NCBI GenBank assembly: GCA_964489245.1
Contig: CAZAXU010000019.1
Span: forward strand, 1 to 43,963
Direction: 5' to 3'
Length of the DNA stretch: 43,963 nucleotides
Origin: CAZAXU01 sp964489245
GTDB lineage: Bacteria > Bacteroidota > Bacteroidia > Flavobacteriales > Flavobacteriaceae
Part shown: piece after piece, positions 31,332 to 40,295 of the stretch
Layout: every line of letters starts with the position of its first letter
How positions within the stretch are numbered: position 1 is the first letter of the stretch
Translations under genes and position numbers: made by a program
The notes under the pieces: model-generated
Told to the model about the DNA's origin: nothing
The model's database searches: none
What the model saw: the letters and a program-made list of their open reading frames with translations, nothing else

Positions 31332-32147
31332 ATGAGTGTTCATAAAGAATATAGCAAACTGACAACCAAGAGGTTGTTTGATATGAAGCAAGATGGTAGA
31401 AAAATTTCTATGCTGACGGCTTATGATTATACGATGGCAAAAATTGTAGATGCTGCCGGAATAGACGTGATTTTGGTTGGAGATTCTGCATCAAATGTCA
31501 TGGCAGGACACGAAACAACACTGCCCATCACGCTGGATCAGATGATCTATCATGCGAGTTCTGTTGTGCGAGCAGTGGAAAGAGCTTTAGTGGTGGTAGA
31601 TTTGCCTTTTGGAACATATCAAGGAAATTCTAAAAAGGCTTTGGAATCTGCCATAAAAATCATGAAAGAGTCCGGTGCTCACTCCGTGAAAATGGAAGGA
31701 GGTGAGGAAATCTCAGAATCGATATCCAGAATCTTGAGTGCAGGGATTCCGGTGATGGGGCATTTGGGGCTTACACCACAATCCATCTATAAGTTTGGGA
31801 CTTATACGGTGAGAGCAAAGGAAGAATCCGAAGCAAAAAAATTAATTAAAGATGCGAAATTGCTGGAAAGATTAGGTGTATTTGCGCTTATATTAGAAAA
31901 AATTCCTGCAGAATTGGCAAAAGAAGTAGCCCGAAATCTCAGTATTCCGGTTATCGGTATAGGTGCAGGCGCAGGCGTTGATGGTCAGGTTTTGGTGCTC
32001 CATGATATGTTGGGAATGACCAAGGATTTCAGTCCCAGATTCTTGAGAAGATATGCCGATTTAAATGAAATAATGACCCGAGCATTCAAGCAATACATAC
32101 ACGATGTAAAAACACTCGACTTCCCCAACGAAAACGAGCAATATTGA
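31332..32147 (+). CDS. panB: 3-methyl-2-oxobutanoate hydroxymethyltransferase
   Basis: PanB, 271 residues, makes ketopantoate from 2-oxoisovalerate and methylene-tetrahydrofolate, the first committed step to pantothenate and CoA. The TIM-barrel signatures are clear: KISMLTAYDYTMAKIVDAAG, VILVGDSASNVMAGHETTLP (metal Asp), VVDLPFGTYQ, VKMEGG, IPVMGHLGLTPQSIYKFG and IPVIGIGAGAGVDGQVLVLHD. Length is usual. It follows the regulator gene by nine bases and its TGA shares a base with the ATG of the pseudouridine synthase, so the three genes read as an operon. PanC/PanD are not in the window. Confidence 0.96.
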   Translation: MSVHKEYSKLTTKRLFDMKQDGRKISMLTAYDYTMAKIVDAAGIDVILVGDSASNVMAGHETTLPITLDQMIYHASSVVRAVERALVVVDLPFGTYQGNSKKALESAIKIMKESGAHSVKMEGGEEISESISRILSAGIPVMGHLGLTPQSIYKFGTYTVRAKEESEAKKLIKDAKLLERLGVFALILEKIPAELAKEVARNLSIPVIGIGAGAGVDGQVLVLHDMLGMTKDFSPRFLRRYADLNEIMTRAFKQYIHDVKTLDFPNENEQY

Positions 32148-32830
32148 TGCATTCCAACAAAGACAATTTGCAAGTTATTTATGAAGACAATCATCTGATT
32201 GTAATCAATAAAAGAATTGGTGATATTGTGCAGGGAGACAAGACCGGAGACCTTCCTTTGTCAGAGGTAGTTAAGGATTATATCAAACAAAAATATAACA
32301 AACCCGGGGCTGTTTTTTTGGGTGTGGTACATCGGTTGGATCGTCCGACAAGCGGAATTGTTGTTTTTGCAAGAACTTCAAAAGCGCTTAGCAGAATGAA
32401 TGAGTTGCTCAAAAAACATCAAATCAAAAAGACTTATCAAGCAATCGTAAAAAAGCGTCCCGAGCAAGATAACGGCACCTTGATTCACTATTTGAGAAAA
32501 AATTCAAAGAACAATAAATCTACAGTTTATGTGAATCCGATTGATAATGCAAAAAAGGCAATCTTGCACTATCGTTGTTTGTCATCATCTGACACTTATC
32601 ACTTGCTTTCAATCGATTTGGAAACAGGCAGGCATCACCAGATTCGGGCACAGTTGGCAAAGATTGGCAGTCCGATTAAAGGCGATTTGAAATATGGTTT
32701 TTCAAGAAGCAATAAAAATGGAGGGATTTCATTGCATGCCGTTGCAATAGAATTTATTCATCCTGTCAAAAAGGAAAAGATTAAATTGACGGCACCTGCT
32801 CCGGAAACAGATATATGGAATGTATTTTGA
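32147..32830 (+). CDS. RluA-family RNA pseudouridine synthase
   Basis: A 227-residue pseudouridine synthase. It starts almost directly with the catalytic fold (VIYEDNHLIVINKRIGDIVQ). The active-site motif is VHRLDRPTSGIVVFARTSKA with catalytic Asp65. Later segments RHHQIRAQLAKIGSPIKGDLKYG and LHAVAIEFIHP are typical of RluA-type enzymes. There is no N-terminal S4 domain, as in RluA itself and the TruC/RluA-like short forms. The target uridine in rRNA or tRNA is not predictable. The ATG overlaps the panB stop (TGATG), which fixes the start and implies coupling. Confidence 0.93.
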   Translation: MHSNKDNLQVIYEDNHLIVINKRIGDIVQGDKTGDLPLSEVVKDYIKQKYNKPGAVFLGVVHRLDRPTSGIVVFARTSKALSRMNELLKKHQIKKTYQAIVKKRPEQDNGTLIHYLRKNSKNNKSTVYVNPIDNAKKAILHYRCLSSSDTYHLLSIDLETGRHHQIRAQLAKIGSPIKGDLKYGFSRSNKNGGISLHAVAIEFIHPVKKEKIKLTAPAPETDIWNVF

Positions 32831-32883
32831 GTTTTAAAAACTTATACAATTTCTTCCGGACTGATTTGTGTGGGATAATATAT

Positions 32884-34869
32884 TTATTTAGTGATGCTGT
32901 AATTAACCTGGAAAATGATCCACCTACCCGGCATTTTGATATAGGAAAGATCTCTATAATCCGTGTTGAACAGATTTTCAATATTCAATCCCAAATCAAA
33001 TTTATTAAAGTTTCTGTATAGTTTTACGTTGGTAAGCAGATAAGGGGGATAGTCAAATAATTTGTATTGTTTGTCAATATAGTCTAAATATTTTCCTGCT
33101 CTGTTTTTGTAGATAAAACTCCAATTTATTTTAAGTCCGTAGAACGCCTTATGTGTGATGTTCAGACTCAATTTATGTTTTAAATAATCCAGTGCATATT
33201 TTGAAATAAATTTTTCATCTTCAAGTTTATCCATATTCAAAAAAGCATAAGATAAATCGATATTCTCCATCCATTTTTCTTTGAATCGCTTTCTCAGACT
33301 CAATTCAAAACCAAAGGTTTGCAATTCAGTCAGATTTTGAGTCTGCCATTTGTCGTTCGTATTGGTTTTTATCCAGTCTATAGTATTGTTGCCTTTTCTG
33401 AAGAATATGGCGGCAGATGCAAAGAAATTTAAGTGTTTATATTTTGTTCCGACTTCAAAGCTGGTTGCTTTTTCAGGTTTTAGATTAGGATTGCCTTTAT
33501 TTATCGGACCTGCATAATAAAGATCGGTGAAACTAGGCAGTCTGGCGGCATTGTTGGCAGAAAAATAATGTGTGAACCCTCGATTGATGTAGCTGAAATA
33601 TAAACCGCCTGAAAAAATGGATTGATATTGTGCGGAATATAGAAAAGTTCCTCCCAAACCCAAATGCCATTTTCCTATTTTTTTGGTATGGTTGATGTTT
33701 GTCTCAAAATGAGCTCGAACATCTTTTTTGTTGTAAGTGATGCGATTTGATTTTGTAATGGGTTTGTCTAGTTTTTCACCTAAAACATTGCTCAAAATTT
33801 GATCGTTGCCATAAGAAAAATTAAGATTTGTTTTTCCCAGACTATTTTTAAATTTGACGCGTACATTTGCCGAGACGCTCTTGGTTTGATGATGGTTGTG
33901 TTCTTTATAAAAATAGCCGGGGGCAAGTTGCGCAGTGTCTTTTTGGTGGACAAAAAATCCATCTTGATAAGCAAATCTACTTTCTCTAAAGAGTTGAAAC
34001 TCATCAAAATGAATTTTATAATTCAAATTTGGCTTAATGATAATTTTTTTTCCGAAAGATGTGTTTAGATGAATAAAATATCCTTTTGTTTTTTCAAACT
34101 GCCAAGGATATTTTGATGTGTAGAAACTATTTGCTCCAAAGGCTTTTTGGTGGAATCCGGCTTGAAGATTAATCGGAAGTTTTTGAAGCTGAAATTTAAT
34201 ATCCAAATAATCCTTTAAAGCATAAAAATCAGTATTGTTAATGGATGAATTTTGCAAGTATCCGTCGGATTTTTTATATGACAAGTTGTTGTTGATATAG
34301 ATTTTTCCAAAATGGTGTTGAATGCCTAAATCGGTTTTCAGAAATCCGAATTGCCCTGCCTCGGCATGGATATATGCTTGATTTTTCTTGCTTTTTTTTG
34401 TGACCAAGTTTATAACACCACTATAGGAATTAATACCAAAAGTTTGCCCTGCAGGTCCCTCGAGTATTTCGATATGATCCAGCATTGAAATCTCCACAGG
34501 CAAATCTAAATTATGATGCCCTGTTTGCGTATTGTTGATTTTTATACCGTTCAACAGAATAAGCACTTGATCAAAATTTCCACCCCGCAGGCTTAAGTCG
34601 GATTGAATGCCTTTGCTTCCGCGCGTTCTGACATCCACTCCCGATAATGTTTCCAATATATCGTCAATGCTTTCAACCGGTTTTGTTTTTAAATCTTGAA
34701 ATTTGATTAGCTGAATGCTTCTTGGAATTTTTTCAATATATTTTTGGTCATAATGAGAAACGATTTGGATGGTATCCAACTGCTCGTTTTTTTTGGGTGT
34801 ATCATTTTGGGCGGTTAAGCTTATCGCCGTCAATACGAGCATTGAGATAAGTAAAATTTTCTTTTTCAT
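32884..34869 (-). CDS. TonB-dependent outer-membrane receptor
   Basis: A 661-residue receptor. Signal peptide 1-20 (ending TAQ). The plug domain (about 30-150) contains IPRSIQLIKFQDLKTKPVES, a TonB-box-like stretch before it (LDTIQIVSHYD), IQSDLSLRGGNFDQVLILLN, and the closing IEILEGPAGQTFGINSYSGV. The 22-strand barrel follows and ends with a TonB-receptor C-terminus (LNIENLFNTDYRDLSY ... GRWIIFQVNYSITK). No carboxypeptidase-like N-terminal extension is present. It is of BtuB/siderophore type by size; the ligand is unknown. No cobalamin riboswitch was seen upstream. Start is the ATG at 34869. It is convergent with the RluA gene and downstream of lipA, separated by a strong hairpin. Confidence 0.9.
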   Translation of the reverse strand: MKKKILLISMLVLTAISLTAQNDTPKKNEQLDTIQIVSHYDQKYIEKIPRSIQLIKFQDLKTKPVESIDDILETLSGVDVRTRGSKGIQSDLSLRGGNFDQVLILLNGIKINNTQTGHHNLDLPVEISMLDHIEILEGPAGQTFGINSYSGVINLVTKKSKKNQAYIHAEAGQFGFLKTDLGIQHHFGKIYINNNLSYKKSDGYLQNSSINNTDFYALKDYLDIKFQLQKLPINLQAGFHQKAFGANSFYTSKYPWQFEKTKGYFIHLNTSFGKKIIIKPNLNYKIHFDEFQLFRESRFAYQDGFFVHQKDTAQLAPGYFYKEHNHHQTKSVSANVRVKFKNSLGKTNLNFSYGNDQILSNVLGEKLDKPITKSNRITYNKKDVRAHFETNINHTKKIGKWHLGLGGTFLYSAQYQSIFSGGLYFSYINRGFTHYFSANNAARLPSFTDLYYAGPINKGNPNLKPEKATSFEVGTKYKHLNFFASAAIFFRKGNNTIDWIKTNTNDKWQTQNLTELQTFGFELSLRKRFKEKWMENIDLSYAFLNMDKLEDEKFISKYALDYLKHKLSLNITHKAFYGLKINWSFIYKNRAGKYLDYIDKQYKLFDYPPYLLTNVKLYRNFNKFDLGLNIENLFNTDYRDLSYIKMPGRWIIFQVNYSITK

Positions 34870-34940
34870 ATTCCTTTTCAATTTTTTTGCAAGATAAATC
34901 TTTTGTGGATATATATATAATGACTAATGTTATAAAATAA

Positions 34941-34974
34941 GGAAGACCGCTGCAAAAGTTCGCAGCGGTCTTCC
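34941..34974 (-). terminator. Strong hairpin, probable lipA-operon terminator
   Basis: GGAAGACCGCTGC (34941-34953) and GCAGCGGTCTTCC (34962-34974) pair perfectly over 13 bp. On the minus strand the stem is followed by TTATTTTAT, a moderate T-rich tail. It lies 136 bases after the lipA stop and before the receptor gene. Confidence 0.65.
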
Positions 34975-35109
34975 CTTTAACCAAAATAACTCAACTATGA
35001 AAAAAAATCTTTCATCGATTACTAACAAATCAAATACTGTGCCAAAACCATCTTGTCTTGTAAAGATTAGTTAAAACTTTGTTAAAATCTCGTAATTTTT
35101 AATGATGTG

Positions 35110-35973
35110 CTATAAAATATGTTTGTGAGCATGATAGGAAGAACGCACCAAAGGACCGCTTTCAACATGTTTGAATCCCATTTCCAATCCGATGATTTCA
35201 TATTTTTTGAATTCAACCGGTGTGACATATCGATCAACCGGTAAATGTTTTGGGCTCGGTTGCAGATATTGTCCGATGGTGATAATATCAACATTGACTT
35301 TTCTTAGGTCTTGCATGCTTTCGATAACCTCAGTTTCTGTTTCTCCCAATCCCAACATAAGACCTGATTTAGTTCGGTTGATGCCTTGGTTTTTTAAATA
35401 TTTTAAAACTTCCAAACTGCGCTCGTATTTTGCCTGCTTTCTTACTTGTTTGGTCAGTCTTCTCACGGTTTCAAGATTGTGAGAAACCACCTCGGGAGAA
35501 ACAGAAACAATATTATCCAGAAGTTTTGTTTTGCCCTGAAAGTCAGGAATTAGTGTTTCCAAGGTAACATCCGGATTGAGTTTTCTAATGGCATTGACGG
35601 TTTCAGCCCAAATTTCTGAGCCTCCATCCGGCAAGTCATCTCTATCGACCGAAGTGATAACGGCATGTTTGACTCCCATAAGCTGAATGGATTTGGCAAT
35701 TTTATGAGGCTCTTCCAAATCGGCAGGGAGCGGTTTTCCTGTCAAGACATTACAAAAGCCGCAAGAACGGGTACAAATATTCCCGAGAATCAAGAAAGTT
35801 GCTGTTCCGTCGTTCCAGCATTCTCCCATATTCGGACATCTGCCACTGGTGCAAATGGTGTGTAGTTTACGGTCTTCAACGATATCTCTTAATTTTTTAA
35901 AATTATCACCACCGGGAAGTTTTACTTTCAGCCACTCGGGTTTTTTACTGTATTTTTTTGTTGGATGGCTCAT
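35110..35973 (-). CDS. lipA: Lipoyl synthase
   Basis: LipA, 287 residues, a radical-SAM enzyme inserting two sulfurs into protein-bound octanoyl groups to make lipoyl cofactors. The auxiliary-cluster motif CTSGRCPNMGEC gives Cys41, Cys46 and Cys52; the radical-SAM motif CTRSCGFC gives Cys67, Cys71 and Cys74. The C-terminal R-S-S-Y (VRSSYHAHK), whose Ser ligates the auxiliary cluster, is present. Its products would serve E2 enzymes such as that at 18.6 kb. It starts three bases after the stop of the ECF sigma gene, so it is the last gene of a four-gene operon. LipB is not in the window. Confidence 0.97.
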   Translation of the reverse strand: MSHPTKKYSKKPEWLKVKLPGGDNFKKLRDIVEDRKLHTICTSGRCPNMGECWNDGTATFLILGNICTRSCGFCNVLTGKPLPADLEEPHKIAKSIQLMGVKHAVITSVDRDDLPDGGSEIWAETVNAIRKLNPDVTLETLIPDFQGKTKLLDNIVSVSPEVVSHNLETVRRLTKQVRKQAKYERSLEVLKYLKNQGINRTKSGLMLGLGETETEVIESMQDLRKVNVDIITIGQYLQPSPKHLPVDRYVTPVEFKKYEIIGLEMGFKHVESGPLVRSSYHAHKHIL

Positions 35974-35976
35974 ATT

Positions 35977-36519
35977 TTACTGTTGTTTCAAAATATCTCC
36001 CAAAAGTTTTTTGGCACGGAGCAATTTGATTTTTACATTGTTAACGGGTTCATTGATTTCTTTTGCAATTTCCTTATAACTCAGATCGTGAAAATAGCGT
36101 AATTCGATGACATCTCTATAATGAGGCTTTAGCTTTTTGATGCAAATTTTCAGTTGCAATAAGTTTTGTTCTAAAATCATTTTATCCTCGGAGGTCATTT
36201 CATTATCTATCAATTGAAAAACTTCTTTGTTTTCTTTGATAGAGGTGATGTTATTCTTCTTTTTACGCTGAGAATCGATATAGACATTTTTAGAAATCAT
36301 CAGTAGCCAATTCTTAAAATCATATTGTGAATCATATTGTTTCAAATTGGCAAAAGCCTTTGCAAAGGTTTGAATGGTGATATCTTCAGCTTCATCTTGA
36401 TTGTTGATTCTTGACTTTTGGAATTTATGAATATCTGTCCAGTATCTGTCTAACAGATATTTGTATGCCGCTTGGTTGCCTTGAATGGCTGATGCTATTT
36501 GTTCTTTGATTATGCCCAC
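35977..36519 (-). CDS. ECF-type RNA polymerase sigma factor (lipA operon)
   Basis: A 180-residue sigma factor with region 2 (about 20-90; DEAEDITIQTFAKAFANLKQ, FKNWLLMISKNVYIDSQRKK) and region 4 (about 125-178; LKPHYRDVIELRYFHDLSYK, EIAKEINEPVNNVKIKLLRA). Region 3 is lacking, as in extracytoplasmic-function sigmas. The best start is the GTG at 36519, which lies within the last 10 bases of the upstream glycosyltransferase gene. No anti-sigma factor is adjacent. Its target promoters are unknown; neighbours suggest an envelope link. It is followed three bases later by lipA. Confidence 0.92.
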   Translation of the reverse strand: MGIIKEQIASAIQGNQAAYKYLLDRYWTDIHKFQKSRINNQDEAEDITIQTFAKAFANLKQYDSQYDFKNWLLMISKNVYIDSQRKKKNNITSIKENKEVFQLIDNEMTSEDKMILEQNLLQLKICIKKLKPHYRDVIELRYFHDLSYKEIAKEINEPVNNVKIKLLRAKKLLGDILKQQ

Positions 36520-37631
36520 GTTTTGGGTTTTGAAATTAGATTATGCACAAATATATAAAATTGAAGCAAAATCAGACTTGGTTCCAGAATTGGCAAAAAC
36601 CAAACCAAATCGGATTCGTCTAATTTTTTGGCAGCTTTGGAATTGATTATAAATGATACAAGAAATCTAAGAGCCACTACAGCAAGAACTGTTTTCCACC
36701 AAAATAATTGTGTAAGTAGTAAAACGCTAAGTATCCAGAAAGCTACCAGAGAAATATAATAGGTTCCTAAAAGCAATTTGTGTTTTGTTTTATAATATTT
36801 TGCCGTAGAAATATGTCTTCGTTTTTGAAATAAATATGTTTTCAGGTTTTGTTTGGGCTTGGAAACCGTAAAGCTTTCAGGAGAAATACAAATATTTGTG
36901 TTGTGTGAATCGGCATTTTCATTGACAAAAAGATCGTCGTCACCGGAAAGGACTCTCAAATGATTATAGAAACCATTGTTTTTCATGAATAAATCTTTTG
37001 TATAAGCCAAATTTCTTCCTACACCCATATAGGGCATGCCTTTCAATGCATATGAAAAATATTGAATGGCTGTTTGCAGAGTTTCATAGCGAATAAGTTT
37101 ATTGAGAAATGAGTTAAGATTTTTTTGATATTTGCCGTAACCAAGAACTATTTCCGTATTTTTTTTGTTGAAAGAAGTTGCCATTTCTTGAATCCAATTG
37201 TTTGAAGGCACATGACAATCGGCATCGGTGAATAGCAAGTATGGATTTTCTGCCGCTTTAATACCTAGACTTAAGGCATATTTTTTGTTTCCGCGAAACA
37301 CAGGATTTTCATTGAATTGCACATTGATGATTTGTGTTTTTCGGGGATATTTTTGTCGAAATTCTTCAAAAACATCCAAGGTATTATCTGTTGAGCGATC
37401 GTTAATCAGAATGATTTGATAGTTGCCGTAGTTTTGTTCAAAGATAGAAGGTAGGATTTTTTTTAGATTTTCAGATTCATCTTTTGCACAGATGACAACC
37501 GAGACCGGATGTTCCTGTTTGGAAACTACATTTTTTTTGGAATGATGGAATGCAAACTTTTGAAAAATGCACAGATGATAGCAAATTTGAATAGCGGTGA
37601 ACAATAAAAACAGGCTGAATAAGAAAATCAT
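36510..37631 (-). CDS. Membrane-bound family 2 glycosyltransferase
   Basis: A 373-residue GT2 enzyme. One N-terminal membrane helix (3-25), a GT-A catalytic domain (about 42-275; VSVVICAKDESENLKKILPS, ILINDRSTDNT, metal site FTDADCH) and the GDDDLFV acidic motif. The Q-x-x-R-x-like stretch reads FQKRRHISTA. Two or three C-terminal membrane helices follow (about 295-365). The arrangement resembles small processive or polyprenyl-linked transferases, but the sugar is unknown. It overlaps the upstream small gene by four bases (ATGA) and the downstream sigma gene by 10 bases, so all are in one transcript. Confidence 0.9.
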   Translation of the reverse strand: MIFLFSLFLLFTAIQICYHLCIFQKFAFHHSKKNVVSKQEHPVSVVICAKDESENLKKILPSIFEQNYGNYQIILINDRSTDNTLDVFEEFRQKYPRKTQIINVQFNENPVFRGNKKYALSLGIKAAENPYLLFTDADCHVPSNNWIQEMATSFNKKNTEIVLGYGKYQKNLNSFLNKLIRYETLQTAIQYFSYALKGMPYMGVGRNLAYTKDLFMKNNGFYNHLRVLSGDDDLFVNENADSHNTNICISPESFTVSKPKQNLKTYLFQKRRHISTAKYYKTKHKLLLGTYYISLVAFWILSVLLLTQLFWWKTVLAVVALRFLVSFIINSKAAKKLDESDLVWFLPILEPSLILLQFYIFVHNLISKPKTWA

Positions 37632-37903
37632 TTTTGGTGTAGGGTTTCGATAAATTTGGTAAGTGTGCCTTTTTCTTTTTCTTCCTTAATTTTTTGATGT
37701 AGTTCATGAGAGCAATTTCCTTCATATTCTTCACGGGTTCTGCCACAAAATGAACAAGGTTTGTTATCCGGATTGGTTTCAGGATTCAGGCTGGCACAAG
37801 TGCCTTCAATTTTACCGTCTTTTTTTAAAATTATTTTCACGGCAATTCCCATCACGGCTAGTGCAAGAACAACAAGTGTCAAAAAAATAAGTTTGATGGT
37901 CAT
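37628..37903 (-). CDS. Small Cys-rich membrane protein, first gene of the lipA operon
   Basis: A 91-residue protein with one N-terminal membrane helix or uncleaved signal (4-25) followed by a polar domain with four Cys (Cys36, Cys50, Cys53, Cys64; GTCASLNPETNPDNKPCSFC). The C-x-x-C and spacing suggest a metal or redox site. I recognise similar small proteins annotated only as membrane or secreted proteins in Bacteroidota. Its TGA overlaps the ATG of the glycosyltransferase (ATGA). A -7 box (TAATTTTG, minus) is 18 bases upstream. Function unknown. Confidence 0.78.
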   Translation of the reverse strand: MTIKLIFLTLVVLALAVMGIAVKIILKKDGKIEGTCASLNPETNPDNKPCSFCGRTREEYEGNCSHELHQKIKEEKEKGTLTKFIETLHQK

Positions 37904-37920
37904 GACAATAAATTTTGACG

Positions 37921-37928
37921 CAAAATTA
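37921..37928 (-). promoter_or_regulatory. -7 promoter box for the four-gene lipA operon
   Basis: TAATTTTG on the minus strand, a perfect TAnnTTTG, 17 bases before the ATG at 37903. Confidence 0.5.
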
Positions 37929-37984
37929 ATCTATTTTAAAGAAATAAAACCTATAAAAAACGAAAGTTTTTGTTTTGATTAATC

Positions 37985-38017
37985 AAAAAAATCCTCACAC
38001 TAAGATGTAAGGATTTT
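37985..38017 (-). terminator. Intrinsic terminator after pnp
   Basis: On the minus strand AAAATCCTTACA and TGTGAGGATTTT pair over 12 bp with one G-T wobble and a six-base loop, followed by Ts. It ends the pnp transcript. Confidence 0.88.
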
Positions 38018-38044
38018 CTTTTATTTCTTCGGATATTTAACAGT

Positions 38045-40192
38045 CTATTCTTCTTTTTTATCCGTTCTCTCTTTTCTTTCAGGACGAGGCAAAAGTACTT
38101 TTCTTGAAAGTTTCATTTTTCCGCGATGGTCTTTGCCAATCAGTTTCACTTTGACTGTTTGTCCTTCTTTGAGTTCGTCGGTGACTTTTGCCACTCTTTT
38201 CCAATCGATTTCAGAAATATGGAGTAAGCCTTCGATTCCGGGAGCAATTTCAACAAAAGCGCCGAAGTCTTTAATCGATGTGATTTTTCCTTCGTAAATT
38301 TCTCCCACTTCAGGTTCAAAAGTGATTTGGTCAATACGATCGAGCACTTTTTGAATTTTATCCATATCGGTTCCCATGATTTCAATCAAACCTTTTCCAT
38401 CCACTTCTTCAATTACAATTGTGGTGTCTGTATCTTCTTGGAGTTGTTGAATGTCTTTTCCTCCTTTTCCAATCACGGCTCCAATGAAATCTTTGTGAAT
38501 TTCGACTTTAACCATCTTAGGCACAAAGTCTTTTACTTGAGGTCTGGGTTTTGAGATGGATTTTTCCATTTCGCTCATGATATGCAATCTGCCTTCTTTG
38601 GCTTGGTGCAGAGCTTTTTCCAGAATTTCTCTTTTTAAGTCTTTGATTTTGATATCCATTTGGCAAGCGGTGATACCGTCTTTGGTTCCGGTGACTTTGA
38701 AATCCATATCACCCAAATGATCTTCATCTCCAAGAATATCTGAAAGCACGGCATAGTTTTTAGTTTCTTCGTCATAAATTAACCCCATGGCAATACCTGA
38801 AACCGGTTTCAATGTTTGGATTCCTGCATCCATCAGAGCCATAGATCCGGCACAAACAGTTGCCATGGAAGAAGAACCGTTGGATTCTAAAATTTCAGAT
38901 ACGATTCTCACCGTATATGGATTGTCTTCCGGAATCATAGGTTCTAAAGCTCTTTGAGCCAAGTGTCCGTGTCCGATTTCTCTACGAGAAGTTCCTCTTA
39001 AGGGTCTTGCTTCTCCTGTTGAGAAAGGCGGAAAATTATAATGTAAATAGAAACGTTCTTCGGCACGCATGGTTGCTCCGTCAATCATATTGACTTCTCT
39101 TGAAGTTCCCAGTGTGACCGTTGCCAATGCTTGCGTTTCGCCACGTGTAAAGATTGCAGAACCATGCACGGAAGGCAAATAGTCTGCTTCTGTCCAGATG
39201 GGTCTGATTTCAGTGGTTTTTCTTCCATCCAAACGCAGACCTTCGTTGAGAATTAAATCCCTGACGGCTTTTTTGGTCACTTTGTTGAAATAAGCACTGA
39301 TAAGCTTCCCTTTTTCTTCTAATTCTTCTTCAGAATAACCTGATTTTATTTCTTCTTTAAGCGCTTCAAATTTTTCAGATCGTTCGTGTTTTCCTGTTCC
39401 TGCTTTGGCAATAGCATATAATTTGTCATAAGTTGCTTTCTCAATACTCATGTATAAATCATCATCTTGTTCCTCATGAGGATAATCTCTTTTGGGTTGA
39501 GATTTTGCAACTTGCGCAGCCAATTTATTTTGAACTTCAATCTGTTTTTTGATGGCTTGGTGTGCAAATTCAATGGCTTCAATCATTTCATCTTCGCTCA
39601 CTTCATCCATTTGTCCTTCTACCATGGTTACGGAATCTTCTGTTCCGCCTACCATAAGGTCAATACTTGCATTTTCTGTTGCAGCAAAACTGGGATTAAT
39701 CATTAATTTCCCTTCTATTTTTGCCACTCTTACTTCGGAGATGGGGCCATCAAAAGGGATATCTGATAGGGCAAGTGCGGCAGACGCGGCTAAACCAGCC
39801 AACGCATCGGCTTGTACGTTTTCGTCATGAGACATCAACTGAATCATCACTTGTGTTTCGGCGTGATAATCTTTGGGGAACAGAGGTCTTAAGACTCTAT
39901 CAACCAATCGCATGACTAATATTTCTTCAGTGCTGGGGCGTCCTTCTCGTTTAAAAAAGCCTCCCGGAAATTTGCCTGATGATGCAAATTTTTCACGATA
40001 GTCCACTGTTAAAGGTAAAAAATCGATATCAAGATTAACATCCTTTGAAGCAACTGCCGTTGCCAGAAGCATGGTGTTTCCCATTCTTACAACTACAGAT
40101 CCATCTGCTTGTTTAGCCAATTTTCCTGTTTCGATGGAAATGTTTCTTCCGTCTTCTAAATGTATAATCTCTTTTATGGGTTCTGGTTTCAT
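38045..40192 (-). CDS. pnp: Polyribonucleotide nucleotidyltransferase
   Basis: PNPase, 715 residues, phosphorolytic 3'-5' exoribonuclease of the RNA degradosome. Two RNase PH domains (about 10-145 and 325-545) flank an all-helical domain. The second RNase PH core includes FPPFSTGEARPLRGTSRREI and the active-site DGITACQMDIK. Then a KH domain (VEIHKDFIGAVIGKGGKDIQ) and a C-terminal S1 domain (GEIYEGKITSIKDFGAFVEI ... GLLHISEIDWKR). The end is charged (RPERKERTDKKEE). It follows rpsO on the same strand after a terminator, the conserved rpsO-pnp order. PNPase commonly autoregulates through its leader; no hairpin was resolved there. Confidence 0.98.
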   Translation of the reverse strand: MKPEPIKEIIHLEDGRNISIETGKLAKQADGSVVVRMGNTMLLATAVASKDVNLDIDFLPLTVDYREKFASSGKFPGGFFKREGRPSTEEILVMRLVDRVLRPLFPKDYHAETQVMIQLMSHDENVQADALAGLAASAALALSDIPFDGPISEVRVAKIEGKLMINPSFAATENASIDLMVGGTEDSVTMVEGQMDEVSEDEMIEAIEFAHQAIKKQIEVQNKLAAQVAKSQPKRDYPHEEQDDDLYMSIEKATYDKLYAIAKAGTGKHERSEKFEALKEEIKSGYSEEELEEKGKLISAYFNKVTKKAVRDLILNEGLRLDGRKTTEIRPIWTEADYLPSVHGSAIFTRGETQALATVTLGTSREVNMIDGATMRAEERFYLHYNFPPFSTGEARPLRGTSRREIGHGHLAQRALEPMIPEDNPYTVRIVSEILESNGSSSMATVCAGSMALMDAGIQTLKPVSGIAMGLIYDEETKNYAVLSDILGDEDHLGDMDFKVTGTKDGITACQMDIKIKDLKREILEKALHQAKEGRLHIMSEMEKSISKPRPQVKDFVPKMVKVEIHKDFIGAVIGKGGKDIQQLQEDTDTTIVIEEVDGKGLIEIMGTDMDKIQKVLDRIDQITFEPEVGEIYEGKITSIKDFGAFVEIAPGIEGLLHISEIDWKRVAKVTDELKEGQTVKVKLIGKDHRGKMKLSRKVLLPRPERKERTDKKEE

Positions 40193-40260
40193 AATTCTAA
40201 TTCTAGTTTAATAATTTTTAGGCACGAAATATGCCGATGATAGTTAGGTATTTGAATATA

Positions 40261-40286
40261 AAAAAAGGGCAGCGAACTGCCCTTTT
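40261..40286 (-). terminator. Intrinsic terminator after rpsO
   Basis: GGGCAG and CTGCCC with the loop TTCG on the minus strand (40267-40282), followed by seven Ts. A UUCG loop on a G-C-rich stem is especially stable. Confidence 0.93.
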
Positions 40287-40295
40287 GTAGCTTGT

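Noticed and set aside
34870..35109. Possible cobalamin riboswitch before the TonB-dependent receptor
   Set aside because: No B12-box sequence or multi-helix layout is visible; only one simple hairpin that fits a terminator.
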